A DNA stretch of 64,000 nt from positions 1-64,000 of the forward strand of contig NZ_SMFV01000005.1 in the NCBI RefSeq assembly GCF_004339575.1. The letters are read 5' to 3'. The notes under the pieces were generated by a model, which saw only the letters and a list, made by a program, of their open reading frames with translations, made no database searches and was not told the DNA's origin. Of the stretch, positions 25,453-34,175 are shown piece by piece (position 1 is the first letter of the stretch; the number at the start of each line of letters is the position of its first letter). The position numbers and the translations under genes are program-made. The DNA is from Phorcysia thermohydrogeniphila. GTDB lineage: Bacteria; Aquificota; Aquificia; Desulfurobacteriales; Desulfurobacteriaceae.

Positions 25453-26676
25453 ATGGCTCTTGTAGTTCAGAAGTTTGGAGGAACTTCGGTAGGTTCAATA
25501 GAGAGAATTAAGCACGTTGCAAAGAGGGTTCTTGAGGAGAAGGAGAAGGGAAACGACGTAGTTGTTGTCGTTTCTGCAATGGCCGGAGAGACCGACAGGC
25601 TCATTGACCTTGTAAAGCAGGTTACTCCCGAGCCCAATGAGAGGGATATGGACTTCGTCGTCTCAACGGGAGAGCAGGTATCTGCCGGCCTTCTCTCAAT
25701 AACCTTAAACAGTATGGGACATCCGGCAATCTCTTTAACGGGCTGGCAGGCAGGAATAAAGACGGATAAGGCCTTTACTAAGGCGAGGATTCTTGACATT
25801 GACGTAGAGAGGATAGAGAAACACTTAAAGGAAGGAAAAATCGTTATAGTCACCGGGTTTCAGGGAATTACCGAAGACGGCGACATAACCACCCTCGGAA
25901 GGGGAGGTTCTGACACTTCTGCCGTTGCCTTAGCTGCAGCCCTTAAGGCAGACCGCTGTGACATCTACACCGACGTTGACGGCGTTTACACTGCAGACCC
26001 GAGGATTGTTCCGGAAGCAAGGAGGATAGACGTTCTCTCCTACGAGGAGATGTTAGAGCTCGCCTCCCTTGGAGCTAAGGTTCTCCAGATAAGGTCTGTA
26101 GAGTTTGCCATGAAGTACAAAGTTCCTTTAAGGGTTAGAAGTACCTTTACTCAGGACGAAGGAACGCTTATTAAGGAGGAAGATGAGACGATGGAAAGGG
26201 TTGTTGTAAGAGGGATTGCCCACAATAAGAACGAGGCAAGGATAACAGTTGAGAAAGTTCCAGACAGGCCGGGAATTGCTGCCAAGATATTTGACGCCTT
26301 AGCAGATGCAAACATTCCCGTTGACATGATAGTTCAGAACGTTTCAGTTGACGGCTATACAGATATTTCCTTCACCGTTGAGAAGAGCGACGCTGCCAAG
26401 GCAGAAAAGATTACGAAGAAAGTTGCAGAGGAAATTGGGGCAAAAGGCGTAATAAGGGACGATAAGATTGCAAAGGTTTCCATCGTTGGACTCGGTATGA
26501 GAAGCCACGCTGGAGTCGCCGGAAAGGTCTTTGAAACCTTGGCCAAGTACGGAATTAACATCATAATGATTTCAACTTCCGAGATTAAGATTTCCTGCAT
26601 AATAGAGGAGAAGTTTACGGAGCTCGCCGTAAGGGTTCTCCACGAAGCTTTTGGACTTGATAAAGATGAGCGGTAA
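25453..26676 (+). CDS. lysC: Aspartate kinase
   Basis: 407 residues. [54 protein letters not shown] and [13 protein letters not shown] define the kinase domain; two C-terminal ACT domains (from about residue 265) provide feedback control by lysine/threonine. First step of the aspartate family (Lys, Thr, Met, DAP). AGGGAGGCGG precedes ATG 25453. Confidence 0.96.
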   Translation: MALVVQKFGGTSVGSIERIKHVAKRVLEEKEKGNDVVVVVSAMAGETDRLIDLVKQVTPEPNERDMDFVVSTGEQVSAGLLSITLNSMGHPAISLTGWQAGIKTDKAFTKARILDIDVERIEKHLKEGKIVIVTGFQGITEDGDITTLGRGGSDTSAVALAAALKADRCDIYTDVDGVYTADPRIVPEARRIDVLSYEEMLELASLGAKVLQIRSVEFAMKYKVPLRVRSTFTQDEGTLIKEEDETMERVVVRGIAHNKNEARITVEKVPDRPGIAAKIFDALADANIPVDMIVQNVSVDGYTDISFTVEKSDAAKAEKITKKVAEEIGAKGVIRDDKIAKVSIVGLGMRSHAGVAGKVFETLAKYGINIIMISTSEIKISCIIEEKFTELAVRVLHEAFGLDKDER

Positions 26677-26717
26677 GGTTAAAGAGAGGAGTATTAACTT
26701 AACAGAGAAATTTAGAG

Positions 26718-26818
26718 ATGGCTGAAACTGCGTTGGCATATTTTTTAATGGTTGTAATAGTGCTTTCTTCCTCGTTACTGGGTTTATAGCCTTCTACCGA
26801 GGAAGAGAAGCTAAGTAG
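26718..26818 (+). pseudogene. Possible broken small membrane peptide gene
   Basis: From ATG 26718 one frame reads MAETALAYFLMVVIV and stops soon after; shifting by one base near 26760 continues as AFFLVTGFIAFYRGREAK to TAG 26816-26818. Joined, they would make a ~33-residue helix with a basic tail, the same plan as the 34-residue ORF at 7535. The 161-base lysC-cimA gap otherwise shows nothing. No good ribosome site, so this is tentative. Confidence 0.25.
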
Positions 26819-26837
26819 AGAAAGAGGTTGGTGAAAA

Positions 26838-28451
26838 ATGGTCTACATCTACGACACAACCTTAAGGGACGGTGCTCAGACGAGGGGAGTTTCTTTTTCC
26901 CTTGAGGATAAGCTGAGGATTACGCGGGCCCTTGACGATTTGGGCATTCACTACATTGAAGGGGGCTGGCCGGGCTCAAACCCAAAGGATTTAGCCTACT
27001 TTAACGAGGTAAAGAAGTTAAACCTTAAAAATTCCAAGCTCGTAGCCTTTAGTTCAACAAAGAGAAAGGGGCTTAAGGTAGAGGAAGACGCCAACATCCA
27101 GCAGCTTGTAAGAACGGAAGTTCCGGCAGTAACGATTTTTGGCAAATCTTGGGATCTTCACGTAACTCAGGATTTAAGGATATCCCTTGAGGAGAACCTT
27201 GAGCTGATATATGAGACGATTTCCTACTTAAAGCGTTACTTTGATGAGGTTTTCTTTGACGCAGAGCACTTCTTTGACGGGTATAAGAGCAACAGTGAGT
27301 ACGCGCTTAAGACTCTAAAGGCGGCAGAAGAGGCAGGAGCTGACTGTCTCGTTCTCTGCGACACAAACGGTGGGACGCTCTGGTACGAGACAGAGGAGAT
27401 AATTGATGCCGTTTTAAGGGAGGTGAGAGCTCCCCTCGGCATCCACGCCCATAACGATTCAGACATGGCCGTTGTGAACTCCCTCATAGCAGTTAGAAAG
27501 GGAGCTATTCAGGTTCAGGGGACAATAAACGGACTTGGAGAGAGGACTGGAAACGCCAACCTCTGTTCTATTATTCCTAACCTCGTCCTTAAAATGGGTG
27601 TTGAATCAATTCCTAAGGAGAACCTTAGAAAACTCTACTCGGTATCCGGCCTTGTTGCAGAGCTCTCAAACAGGCCCCACCCTGTAAATCTCCCCTACGT
27701 TGGTGAAAACGCCTTTGCCCATAAGGCCGGCGTTCACGTTTCTGCAGTTGAGAAGAACCCAGAGCTCTACGAGCACGTAAAGCCTGAGAGCGTTGGAAAC
27801 AGAAGGAAGATTATGATTTCGGAGCTCTCTGGTAGGAGCAACATCGTAAGCAAGGCCAAGGAGTTCGGAATCAACTTAGACAAGAAGTCTCCCGAGGTTA
27901 AGGAAGTCCTTGAAAAGATAAAGGAGCTTGAAGCCCAAGGTTACCACTTTGAAGGGGCTGAGGGTTCTTTTGAGCTCTTGCTGAAAGAGACTCTCGGACT
28001 TACCAAGAAGTACTTTGAGCTTAAAGGATTTAGGGTATTAACCGAGAAGCGTTCAGAGGACGAGGAGGCCTACGCTGAGGCCACGATAAAAGTTGAAATT
28101 CCGGAAGAGGTTGCCAAGGAGAGGGGAATTAAAGACAGGTTTGAGCATACTGCAGCAGAAGGGAGAGGTCCTGTTGAAGCCCTTGACAGAGCTCTCAGGA
28201 AAGCCCTTGAGAAGTTCTACCCCTCTATAAAAGAAGTGAAGCTTACCGACTACAAGGTTAGAATTCTGAACGAAACTTCTGGAACGGCAGCTTCCCCGCG
28301 GGTTCTCATCGTCTCAACTGACGGAAAGAGGAAGTGGGGGACAGTAGGGGTTTCACCTAACGTAATAGAGGCCTCTTGGCTTGCCCTTGTTGACGCCTTT
28401 AAGTTTAAACTGATGAAGGATGACGAAGAAAAGAGAGGAAGGAATGGATAA
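26838..28451 (+). CDS. cimA: (R)-citramalate synthase
   Basis: 537 residues, the length of the CimA branch of the isopropylmalate/homocitrate synthase family. [26 protein letters not shown] and [10 protein letters not shown] are diagnostic; the TIM barrel includes [10 protein letters not shown] (metal-binding HxH) and [15 protein letters not shown]; the C-terminal LeuA dimer/regulatory domain starts near residue 400. It condenses pyruvate with acetyl-CoA for isoleucine synthesis independent of threonine, with the end product likely inhibiting through the C-terminal domain. The stop overlaps DUF996 by 8 bases. Confidence 0.94.
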   Translation: MVYIYDTTLRDGAQTRGVSFSLEDKLRITRALDDLGIHYIEGGWPGSNPKDLAYFNEVKKLNLKNSKLVAFSSTKRKGLKVEEDANIQQLVRTEVPAVTIFGKSWDLHVTQDLRISLEENLELIYETISYLKRYFDEVFFDAEHFFDGYKSNSEYALKTLKAAEEAGADCLVLCDTNGGTLWYETEEIIDAVLREVRAPLGIHAHNDSDMAVVNSLIAVRKGAIQVQGTINGLGERTGNANLCSIIPNLVLKMGVESIPKENLRKLYSVSGLVAELSNRPHPVNLPYVGENAFAHKAGVHVSAVEKNPELYEHVKPESVGNRRKIMISELSGRSNIVSKAKEFGINLDKKSPEVKEVLEKIKELEAQGYHFEGAEGSFELLLKETLGLTKKYFELKGFRVLTEKRSEDEEAYAEATIKVEIPEEVAKERGIKDRFEHTAAEGRGPVEALDRALRKALEKFYPSIKEVKLTDYKVRILNETSGTAASPRVLIVSTDGKRKWGTVGVSPNVIEASWLALVDAFKFKLMKDDEEKRGRNG

Positions 28452-28992
28452 CAGAACGAAGGTTTTGGGGGGAGTTGGAGCTCTATTAATAGTCCTAAGC
28501 TTTATTCCCTACCTTGGACTCCTCTTTGGGCTTGCAGGATTTATCCTCCTGTTTATAGCCCTTAAGAAGGCCTCTGAGGCTTACAAGGACAGGGGGATAT
28601 TTAAGAACTTTTTAAAGGGTTTCCTCGTAAGCTTTTTGGGCTTTTTAGTAGCAGGGATTTTTGCTGGATTTGCCGTCGGAGCTCACAGGGGGGGCGAAAG
28701 TTCAGTCCTATCCGTAGGCTTCTTGGTGGTAGCTTTTCTCCTCTTTTACGTTTCAACGGTTGTAAGTGTTGCTTTTTACAGGAGAGCTCTATACTCCTTG
28801 GCTGACTTTACCGGTAACGACCTCTTCATGTGGGCAGGGAGGCTCTTCTTCTGGGGAGGAATAACTACAATCATCGTTATAGGAAGCCTTGTAATGTGGG
28901 TTGGATGGGTTCTCCTGACCGTTGCATTCTTCACAGCTGAGGAAAAAGGGAAAGGTGAAGAACAACTTATTGAAAGAGAACCTCGGGGCTAA
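28444..28992 (+). CDS. DUF996 family membrane protein
   Basis: 182 residues with about five membrane helices: [105 protein letters not shown]. The opening helix pair followed by [18 protein letters not shown] is the DUF996 pattern seen in archaea and thermophilic bacteria. Function unknown. ATG 28444 with GAGAGGAAG inside cimA; the K+-channel gene starts before this one ends. Confidence 0.7.
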   Translation: MDNRTKVLGGVGALLIVLSFIPYLGLLFGLAGFILLFIALKKASEAYKDRGIFKNFLKGFLVSFLGFLVAGIFAGFAVGAHRGGESSVLSVGFLVVAFLLFYVSTVVSVAFYRRALYSLADFTGNDLFMWAGRLFFWGGITTIIVIGSLVMWVGWVLLTVAFFTAEEKGKGEEQLIEREPRG

Positions 28993-30480
28993 GCTTTCTG
29001 TAAGGGTAAAGAAGCTAAAGATTTGGCTCTACAACCTCCTTGAGAGCGATACGGGGCCCTATCGGCTTCTTTACGACGTTTTTGCCCTCTTTATCGTCGT
29101 TACCTCTTCAATTCCCGTTATTATTGAACTCTGGATAAATATACCGCTACCTTCAGACCTTCAGTCCCTCTTTGACCACTACGAGGAAGTTGCTCTGTGT
29201 TTCTTCGTTACAGAATACCTTCTTAGGCTCTGGGTCATTTCCGATTTCTGGGACGATTTTAAGGAAGGGCTTGACCGGACAGGGAGCCTTTTCAAAGCCT
29301 TCCTGTTTGCTCTTAGACCAAAACTTAGCTGGATGGTTAAACCTTACTCTATTATTGACCTTCTGGCAATTCTTCCGCTGTTTAGACCCTTTAGAACCTT
29401 GCGCCTTTTAAGACTTTTAAGGCTATTAAAAGTCTTCCGCTACACTTACGCTATAAGAAGCCTTCTTGTGGCTGTAAGAGAAGAAGCTCCGATAATCTCC
29501 TTCATAGTTATAACGCTGGTACTCTGGATAGTGACTATCTCCTTGACTGTCTACATTTACGAGTACAACGCCGGCAACAGAGCCTTCCACTCCGTTTTTG
29601 AGGCCCTCTACTGGGGAATAGTGACAATATCAACGGTCGGGTACGGCGACATAACTCCCATAACTAAAGAAGGAAAGTTCTTGGCCTCATTGCTGATTAG
29701 CGGGGGGATAGTTCTCGTTTCTGCCTTAACGGCTACCTTTTCTGCGACTCTCATAAATAGGATGAACATACTGAAAGGGGAAGGTTTAAAGATGGATAGA
29801 TTAAAGGACCACCTTGTAATTTGTGGTTGGAGCGAAAGTGGTGAGGAGCTCGTTGAGGAGATAATAAAGTCGGGCCTTGATAAAGAAAGGCCGGTAGTCC
29901 TCATAACGGAGATGGAAAAGTCAGAGCTCGGCGTGGATATAAGCAAGTACATCCTCTACAAGAGGGGGACTTTACGAAAGAGAGCGTCCTTATGGAGGTT
30001 TCAATCCAGAACGCGAAAGAAGTGGTCATCTTGGGGGAGAGAAAGGAGGGTTTATCAGATAGAAACGTTGATGCAAGAACTGCCTTAACGGCCATGCTCG
30101 TTAAGACTCTAAACCCAAAGGCAAAAATCTACGTTGAAGTTCTCCACGACGAGAATGCCGAAGTTTTTGAAAAGCGTCTTGGCGTAACTTCGGTCTTTAT
30201 CTACGGTAAGGTGATAGGAAGGTTAATCTTTACAAGCATTGCGACTCCCGGCTCTGCAAAGCTCGTTGAGAACCTTCTGACAAAGGAAGGGGCGTTGAGA
30301 AAAGTTATGGTTAAAGAGATAGGCAACTTCTCAACCTTCGGAGAGCTCCTTGCCTACCTCAGAAAGTACGACCTCCTTCCCATTGCAGTGGAGAAGGAGG
30401 GGCGTATGATAATCTCGCCTCCTGACGGAGAGGAGCTCTCAGAGAGGGACTACGTTTTCTTCATTTCTGGTCGGGTATAA
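28955..30480 (+). pseudogene. Voltage-gated-type K+ channel with TrkA-N/RCK domain, one frameshift
   Basis: Frame 1 encodes six-helix channel features: S4-like RTLRLLRLLRLLKVFRY, pore filter TISTVGYGDITP, then an RCK domain beginning LKDHLVICGWSESGEELVEEII. At 29964-29968 a run of five Gs breaks the frame: adding one G restores YKRG-DFTKESVLMEVSIQNAKEVVIL, which continues in the second frame as ARTALTAMLVKTLNPKAKIYVEVL and a TrkA-C-like end at 30480. Either a natural inactivation or phase-variable slip, or a homopolymer sequencing error. Start is uncertain (GTG 28955 or TTG 28922/28970). Confidence 0.7.
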
Positions 30481-30487
30481 TTTCACT

Positions 30488-32206
30488 ATGAAAAAACTCT
30501 TGTTCTTAATTCTCTTTACGCTACTTCCGCTCACTTCAAACGCGCTTACAGAGGAGAAAGCTCGGGAATTCCTGAACTACCTTAAAGAAGGGAACTTTTG
30601 TTCTAAGGAGTTTTATAGCTCTTTTAAAGCCACTGAACTTAAAGAGCCTGCACTTTTTCTCTTTGTAGATTCCTGTTTTAGCTCCGGTAAGTACGAGCCT
30701 ATCCTTGAGTTTCCGGAAGTTCCTCAAAACCCCTACGTTGCCTTTGAGAAGGCTGTTGCTCTCAAAAGGGTAGGAAGGAAAAAAGAGAGCTTAGAGATTT
30801 TCAGGAAAATTTTCTCTACGACCAACGAACTTGATGAGGATATCCTGATAGAGAACCTTGGTAACTGGAACTCCTTTTTTACACCGTCTATCCTCAGGAA
30901 AAAAGTTCTGAGAGCTCTCTCTGAAAGGGACTTTGAAACGGCGCATATCTACCTCTATTACCTAGAAGGAGACCCTTACTACACGTACCTAAGGGGAATT
31001 CTCCTTTTAAAGCAGGGGAAAAGGAGAGAGGCAAAGGAGCTCCTTGAGTCTTCTTCAGTTCCAAAGAAGTTTGTTTACCTTACCTACCTCTCAAAAGACC
31101 CTATGGAAAAGCTCTACTACTTTAAGAGAGCTCTCAGGGCACCTATCCCAGAGAGGGACAAGAGAGGCCTTACGGTTTACTTGCTTGATAAGTTCCTCTA
31201 CTCCTATCCTGAGTACTTAGAGAGAGTTCTCTCTCTTATCAAAGGTCGTTATCCGGACCTCTTTACCGATTACCATATAAAGCGTAACGTTTTATCTGGA
31301 AGGTACAGGGAAGCTTTAAAGGAGCTCTCCAAGCTAAAGGGTGAAAAGTACGACGCATGGAAAGTAGCAATATCTGCAAAGTATTTTGGGAAGTATCTGC
31401 CGTTCAACTATAAAAGAGTGAGCTTTTACACTTTACTCTTAAACCCTAAGGATCTGAAAGGCTTTATCGGGCAGGAGACTGAGAGCGAGAACATAGAGGA
31501 TTCCGGTATTAGACTCCTCTACGACGAAAAGAGATGCGATGTTATCTCCTTAATGGATGGACGTTCCCCTGACGTTGCGGTTGCTCACTACCTTTGCGGC
31601 ATTTACAGTAGAGCTCTAAAAGAAGCTGCTCGCTTTAAGAGGCAGTTTAGGGAGAGGCCTTTACTCCTAAAAGTTCTCTATCCAGCTCCTCCGCTTTTTA
31701 AGGAGGACTTAGTTTCACTCTCCCTTACCCGTCAGGAGAGTTTGTTTAATGAGAGAGCTCTTTCTCGCTCTGGTGCCATGGGTCTTATGCAGATAATGCC
31801 CTTTACAGGAAAGTACATAGCTGAAAAGTTAGGTGTGAGTGACTTTGAAATCCCCGACCTCTTTAATCCAGAGGTAAACTACAGGTTCGGCTCCTACTAC
31901 ATAGGGGAGCTCCTTAAAAGCTTTAAGCTTTTCCCAATTGCCGCTGCTGCCTACAACGCAGGGCCTACCCGCATAAAGAGAGCTCTAAAAAAGTTCGGCC
32001 CTGTTAGAACCCCTTACGACCTTGTAATTTTCGTTGATTTTTACATACCTTTTGAAGAGACGAGGAATTACGTTAAAAGAGTTATGGTTAACTACTACTT
32101 CTACTCAAAACTCTACGGGAAAGGGGACGAATGGAGGATTTTCTCTCCTACTTGGCAGAAGAAGGTTACAGCAAGAACACCCTTGACACTTACAGGAGAG
32201 TTTTAA
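30488..32206 (+). CDS. Soluble lytic murein transglycosylase (SLT, Slt70-like)
   Basis: 572 residues. Signal peptide MKKLLFLILFTLLPLTSNA; a long helical superhelix (about residues 20-400) as in Slt70; then the lysozyme-like SLT domain with catalytic Glu in LTRQESLFNERALSRSGAMGLMQIMPFTG, followed by LFNPEVNYRFGSYYIGELL and AAAYNAGPTRI. Cleaves periplasmic peptidoglycan to 1,6-anhydro-muropeptides. TATAAT at 30475-30480 lies only eight bases before the ATG, so the real promoter is probably further upstream. The last 76 bases overlap the next gene. Confidence 0.9.
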   Translation: MKKLLFLILFTLLPLTSNALTEEKAREFLNYLKEGNFCSKEFYSSFKATELKEPALFLFVDSCFSSGKYEPILEFPEVPQNPYVAFEKAVALKRVGRKKESLEIFRKIFSTTNELDEDILIENLGNWNSFFTPSILRKKVLRALSERDFETAHIYLYYLEGDPYYTYLRGILLLKQGKRREAKELLESSSVPKKFVYLTYLSKDPMEKLYYFKRALRAPIPERDKRGLTVYLLDKFLYSYPEYLERVLSLIKGRYPDLFTDYHIKRNVLSGRYREALKELSKLKGEKYDAWKVAISAKYFGKYLPFNYKRVSFYTLLLNPKDLKGFIGQETESENIEDSGIRLLYDEKRCDVISLMDGRSPDVAVAHYLCGIYSRALKEAARFKRQFRERPLLLKVLYPAPPLFKEDLVSLSLTRQESLFNERALSRSGAMGLMQIMPFTGKYIAEKLGVSDFEIPDLFNPEVNYRFGSYYIGELLKSFKLFPIAAAAYNAGPTRIKRALKKFGPVRTPYDLVIFVDFYIPFEETRNYVKRVMVNYYFYSKLYGKGDEWRIFSPTWQKKVTARTPLTLTGEF

Positions 32207-32934
32207 AGTACTTTCACAGCTTTCTTGACTTTTACGGTTTTGACTTTAAGAACTTTGACGAGGAAAAGCTCTACTCCTTCTTTTCCGTTCGCTACAGAAC
32301 TGAAAAAAGCTTTAGGACGGCGATGTCTGCCATTCAGCACTACTTAAAGTTTAGGAAAGTTAAGAGGAGACTAAAGTTTCAACCTCCAGACTACGGGGAG
32401 TTTAAGGAATTTAGACCAATAACGAGAGAGGAGTTTCAAAAGTTGACAGAGCTCGTTATGCGTCTTCGTTCTGAGGACCTTCAAACGGCGATGCTCCTCA
32501 TTTTTAAAACGGGACTTTCTCCAGCCGAGATAGGGAAGTTAAAAGTCTCTTCCTTTGGAACGTTTTTGGGAATCCCTATCCTTCAGGAAGGGAAAGTAAA
32601 GAGGTTCATAATTGACGAGGAAATAGTAGAGAGGCTAAAGGAAATAAAAGAGACAAAACTTCCCGTTTCTCCCCTCCTTAACACCCGGCCGTCAACGATG
32701 AAGGTTACGTTTCACAGGATAATGAAACAGAGTAACCTTGACCTGACAGTGGCAGATTTTAAGGACAACTACGTGGCAGAGCTCTTAAAGCGGGAGCTCC
32801 CCCTTGACATAGTTGTTGAGTATTCTGGAAGGAGCTTAGAGAGGGTTTCCTACATAAACCGCGTTCTTACCCTTAAGAGTAAGGCCGACATCATTGAGGA
32901 CAAATTGAAGAAAAGGCTTGATAGCTCAAATTGA
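32131..32934 (+). CDS. Degenerate tyrosine-recombinase-like protein
   Basis: 267 residues. The N-terminal SAM-like core-binding domain FLSYLAEEGYSKNTLDTYRRVLKYFHSFL is clearly XerC/XerD-like. In the catalytic domain the expected residues are replaced: TGLRxxE is TGLSPAE (Ser130 for Arg I), HxLRH is ADFKDN (Ala208, Lys211), LGH is SGR (Arg234); only a Tyr (Tyr241, SYINR) remains. It is probably catalytically dead, perhaps a DNA-binding remnant. It starts within the slt gene (76-base overlap, GGGGA upstream of ATG) and precedes argD; no att sites or phage genes nearby. Confidence 0.65.
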   Translation: MEDFLSYLAEEGYSKNTLDTYRRVLKYFHSFLDFYGFDFKNFDEEKLYSFFSVRYRTEKSFRTAMSAIQHYLKFRKVKRRLKFQPPDYGEFKEFRPITREEFQKLTELVMRLRSEDLQTAMLLIFKTGLSPAEIGKLKVSSFGTFLGIPILQEGKVKRFIIDEEIVERLKEIKETKLPVSPLLNTRPSTMKVTFHRIMKQSNLDLTVADFKDNYVAELLKRELPLDIVVEYSGRSLERVSYINRVLTLKSKADIIEDKLKKRLDSSN

Positions 32935-32987
32935 ACCCTCTTCTAACTTCTCCTACAATTTCCCTATTCCAAGCTGGGGGAAGAGAA

Positions 32988-34175
32988 ATGGATGTTTTTG
33001 AGAGAACAGAAAAGTTTGTTATGAAGACCTACAACCGCTATCCTGTCTGCTTTGTTAGGGGTGAAGGCTGCTGGCTCTACGATAAGGATGGCAAAAAGTA
33101 CCTTGACATGCTTGCCGGAATTGCGGTCTGTAACTTAGGACATGCCCACCCTGCTATCTCTCAGGCTATCTGTGAGCAAGCTAAGGAACTTCTCCACGTT
33201 TCAAACCTCTTCCACATAGAAACTCAGGCGGAGCTTGCAGAGCTTATTTGCAAGAACTCCTTTGGCGAAAAGGTCTTCTTCTGTAACAGTGGAGCAGAGG
33301 CCAACGAGGGAGCAATAAAGCTTGCAAGGCGTTACGGAACAGAGATTAACCCTGAAAAGTACGAAATTGTGGCTTTCAGGCAGTCCTTCCACGGAAGGAC
33401 TATGGCGGCGGTAACAGTTACCGGGCAGGGTAAATACAGCGAAGGCTTTGGGCCTATGCTGCCGGGGGTTAAGTTTGCGACATTTAACGATATTGACTCC
33501 GTTCTCTCAGTTGTTTCTGATAGGACAGCTGGAATAATCGTTGAGCCGATTCAAGGGGAAGGTGGAGTTGTTCCGGCAGATGAGGAGTTTTTGAGAGCTC
33601 TAAGGGAGATTGCCGACAGGTTTAACGCTCTCCTCATATTTGACGAGGTTCAGACGGGAATAGGCAGGACAGGTAAGCTCTTTGCCTACCAGCACTACGG
33701 CGTTGAACCTGACGTGATGACCCTTGCAAAGGCTCTCGGAAACGGCGTTCCTATTGGAGCGATTGTCGCTAAAGGGAAGGCTGCGGAGGTTTTAAAGCCG
33801 GGACTTCACGCCTCAACCTTTGGCGGCAATCCCTTAGCTACAAGGGTCGGAATAGTGGTAATGAAAGAAATGACGAAGCCGGGATTCTTAGAGGAGGTTG
33901 AGGAAAAGGGTAATTACCTTAAAGAACTCCTTGAGGGGCTCGTTAAAGAGTTCCCCCAGCTTTTAGAGTCTGTTAGAGGAAAGGGACTAATGCTCGGCCT
34001 TGTCTGTAAGAGGGAATGTAAGGACATCGTAAAGTCAGCTCTTGATAAGGGGCTTATTATTAACTGTACGGCAGGGAATGTTTTAAGGTTTGTTCCTCCT
34101 CTTGTAATATCGCGAGAGGAGATTGAAACAGGAATTGGTATCTTAAGAGAGGTTCTTGAGAGTTATGCAGGTTAA
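32988..34175 (+). CDS. argD: Acetylornithine aminotransferase
   Basis: 395 residues. Class III PLP aminotransferase: VFFCNSGAEANEGAIKLAR, FHGRTMAAVTVTGQ, LLIFDEVQTGIGRTGKLFAYQHYGVEPDV and the PLP lysine in LAKALGNGVPIGA, then HASTFGGNPLAT. Length and motifs fit ArgD (arginine) that may also serve lysine/DAP synthesis. ATG 32988 is chosen (GGGGGAAGAG upstream) over the longer open frame from 32931. It overlaps the next gene by 11 bases. Confidence 0.93.
   Translation: MDVFERTEKFVMKTYNRYPVCFVRGEGCWLYDKDGKKYLDMLAGIAVCNLGHAHPAISQAICEQAKELLHVSNLFHIETQAELAELICKNSFGEKVFFCNSGAEANEGAIKLARRYGTEINPEKYEIVAFRQSFHGRTMAAVTVTGQGKYSEGFGPMLPGVKFATFNDIDSVLSVVSDRTAGIIVEPIQGEGGVVPADEEFLRALREIADRFNALLIFDEVQTGIGRTGKLFAYQHYGVEPDVMTLAKALGNGVPIGAIVAKGKAAEVLKPGLHASTFGGNPLATRVGIVVMKEMTKPGFLEEVEEKGNYLKELLEGLVKEFPQLLESVRGKGLMLGLVCKRECKDIVKSALDKGLIINCTAGNVLRFVPPLVISREEIETGIGILREVLESYAG

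Noticed and set aside
28922-30088. Treating the channel's first frame as a complete 388-residue protein
   Set aside because: Its last ~40 residues are out-of-frame translation (Arg/Ser/Trp-rich) and the true RCK continuation is present in the next frame.
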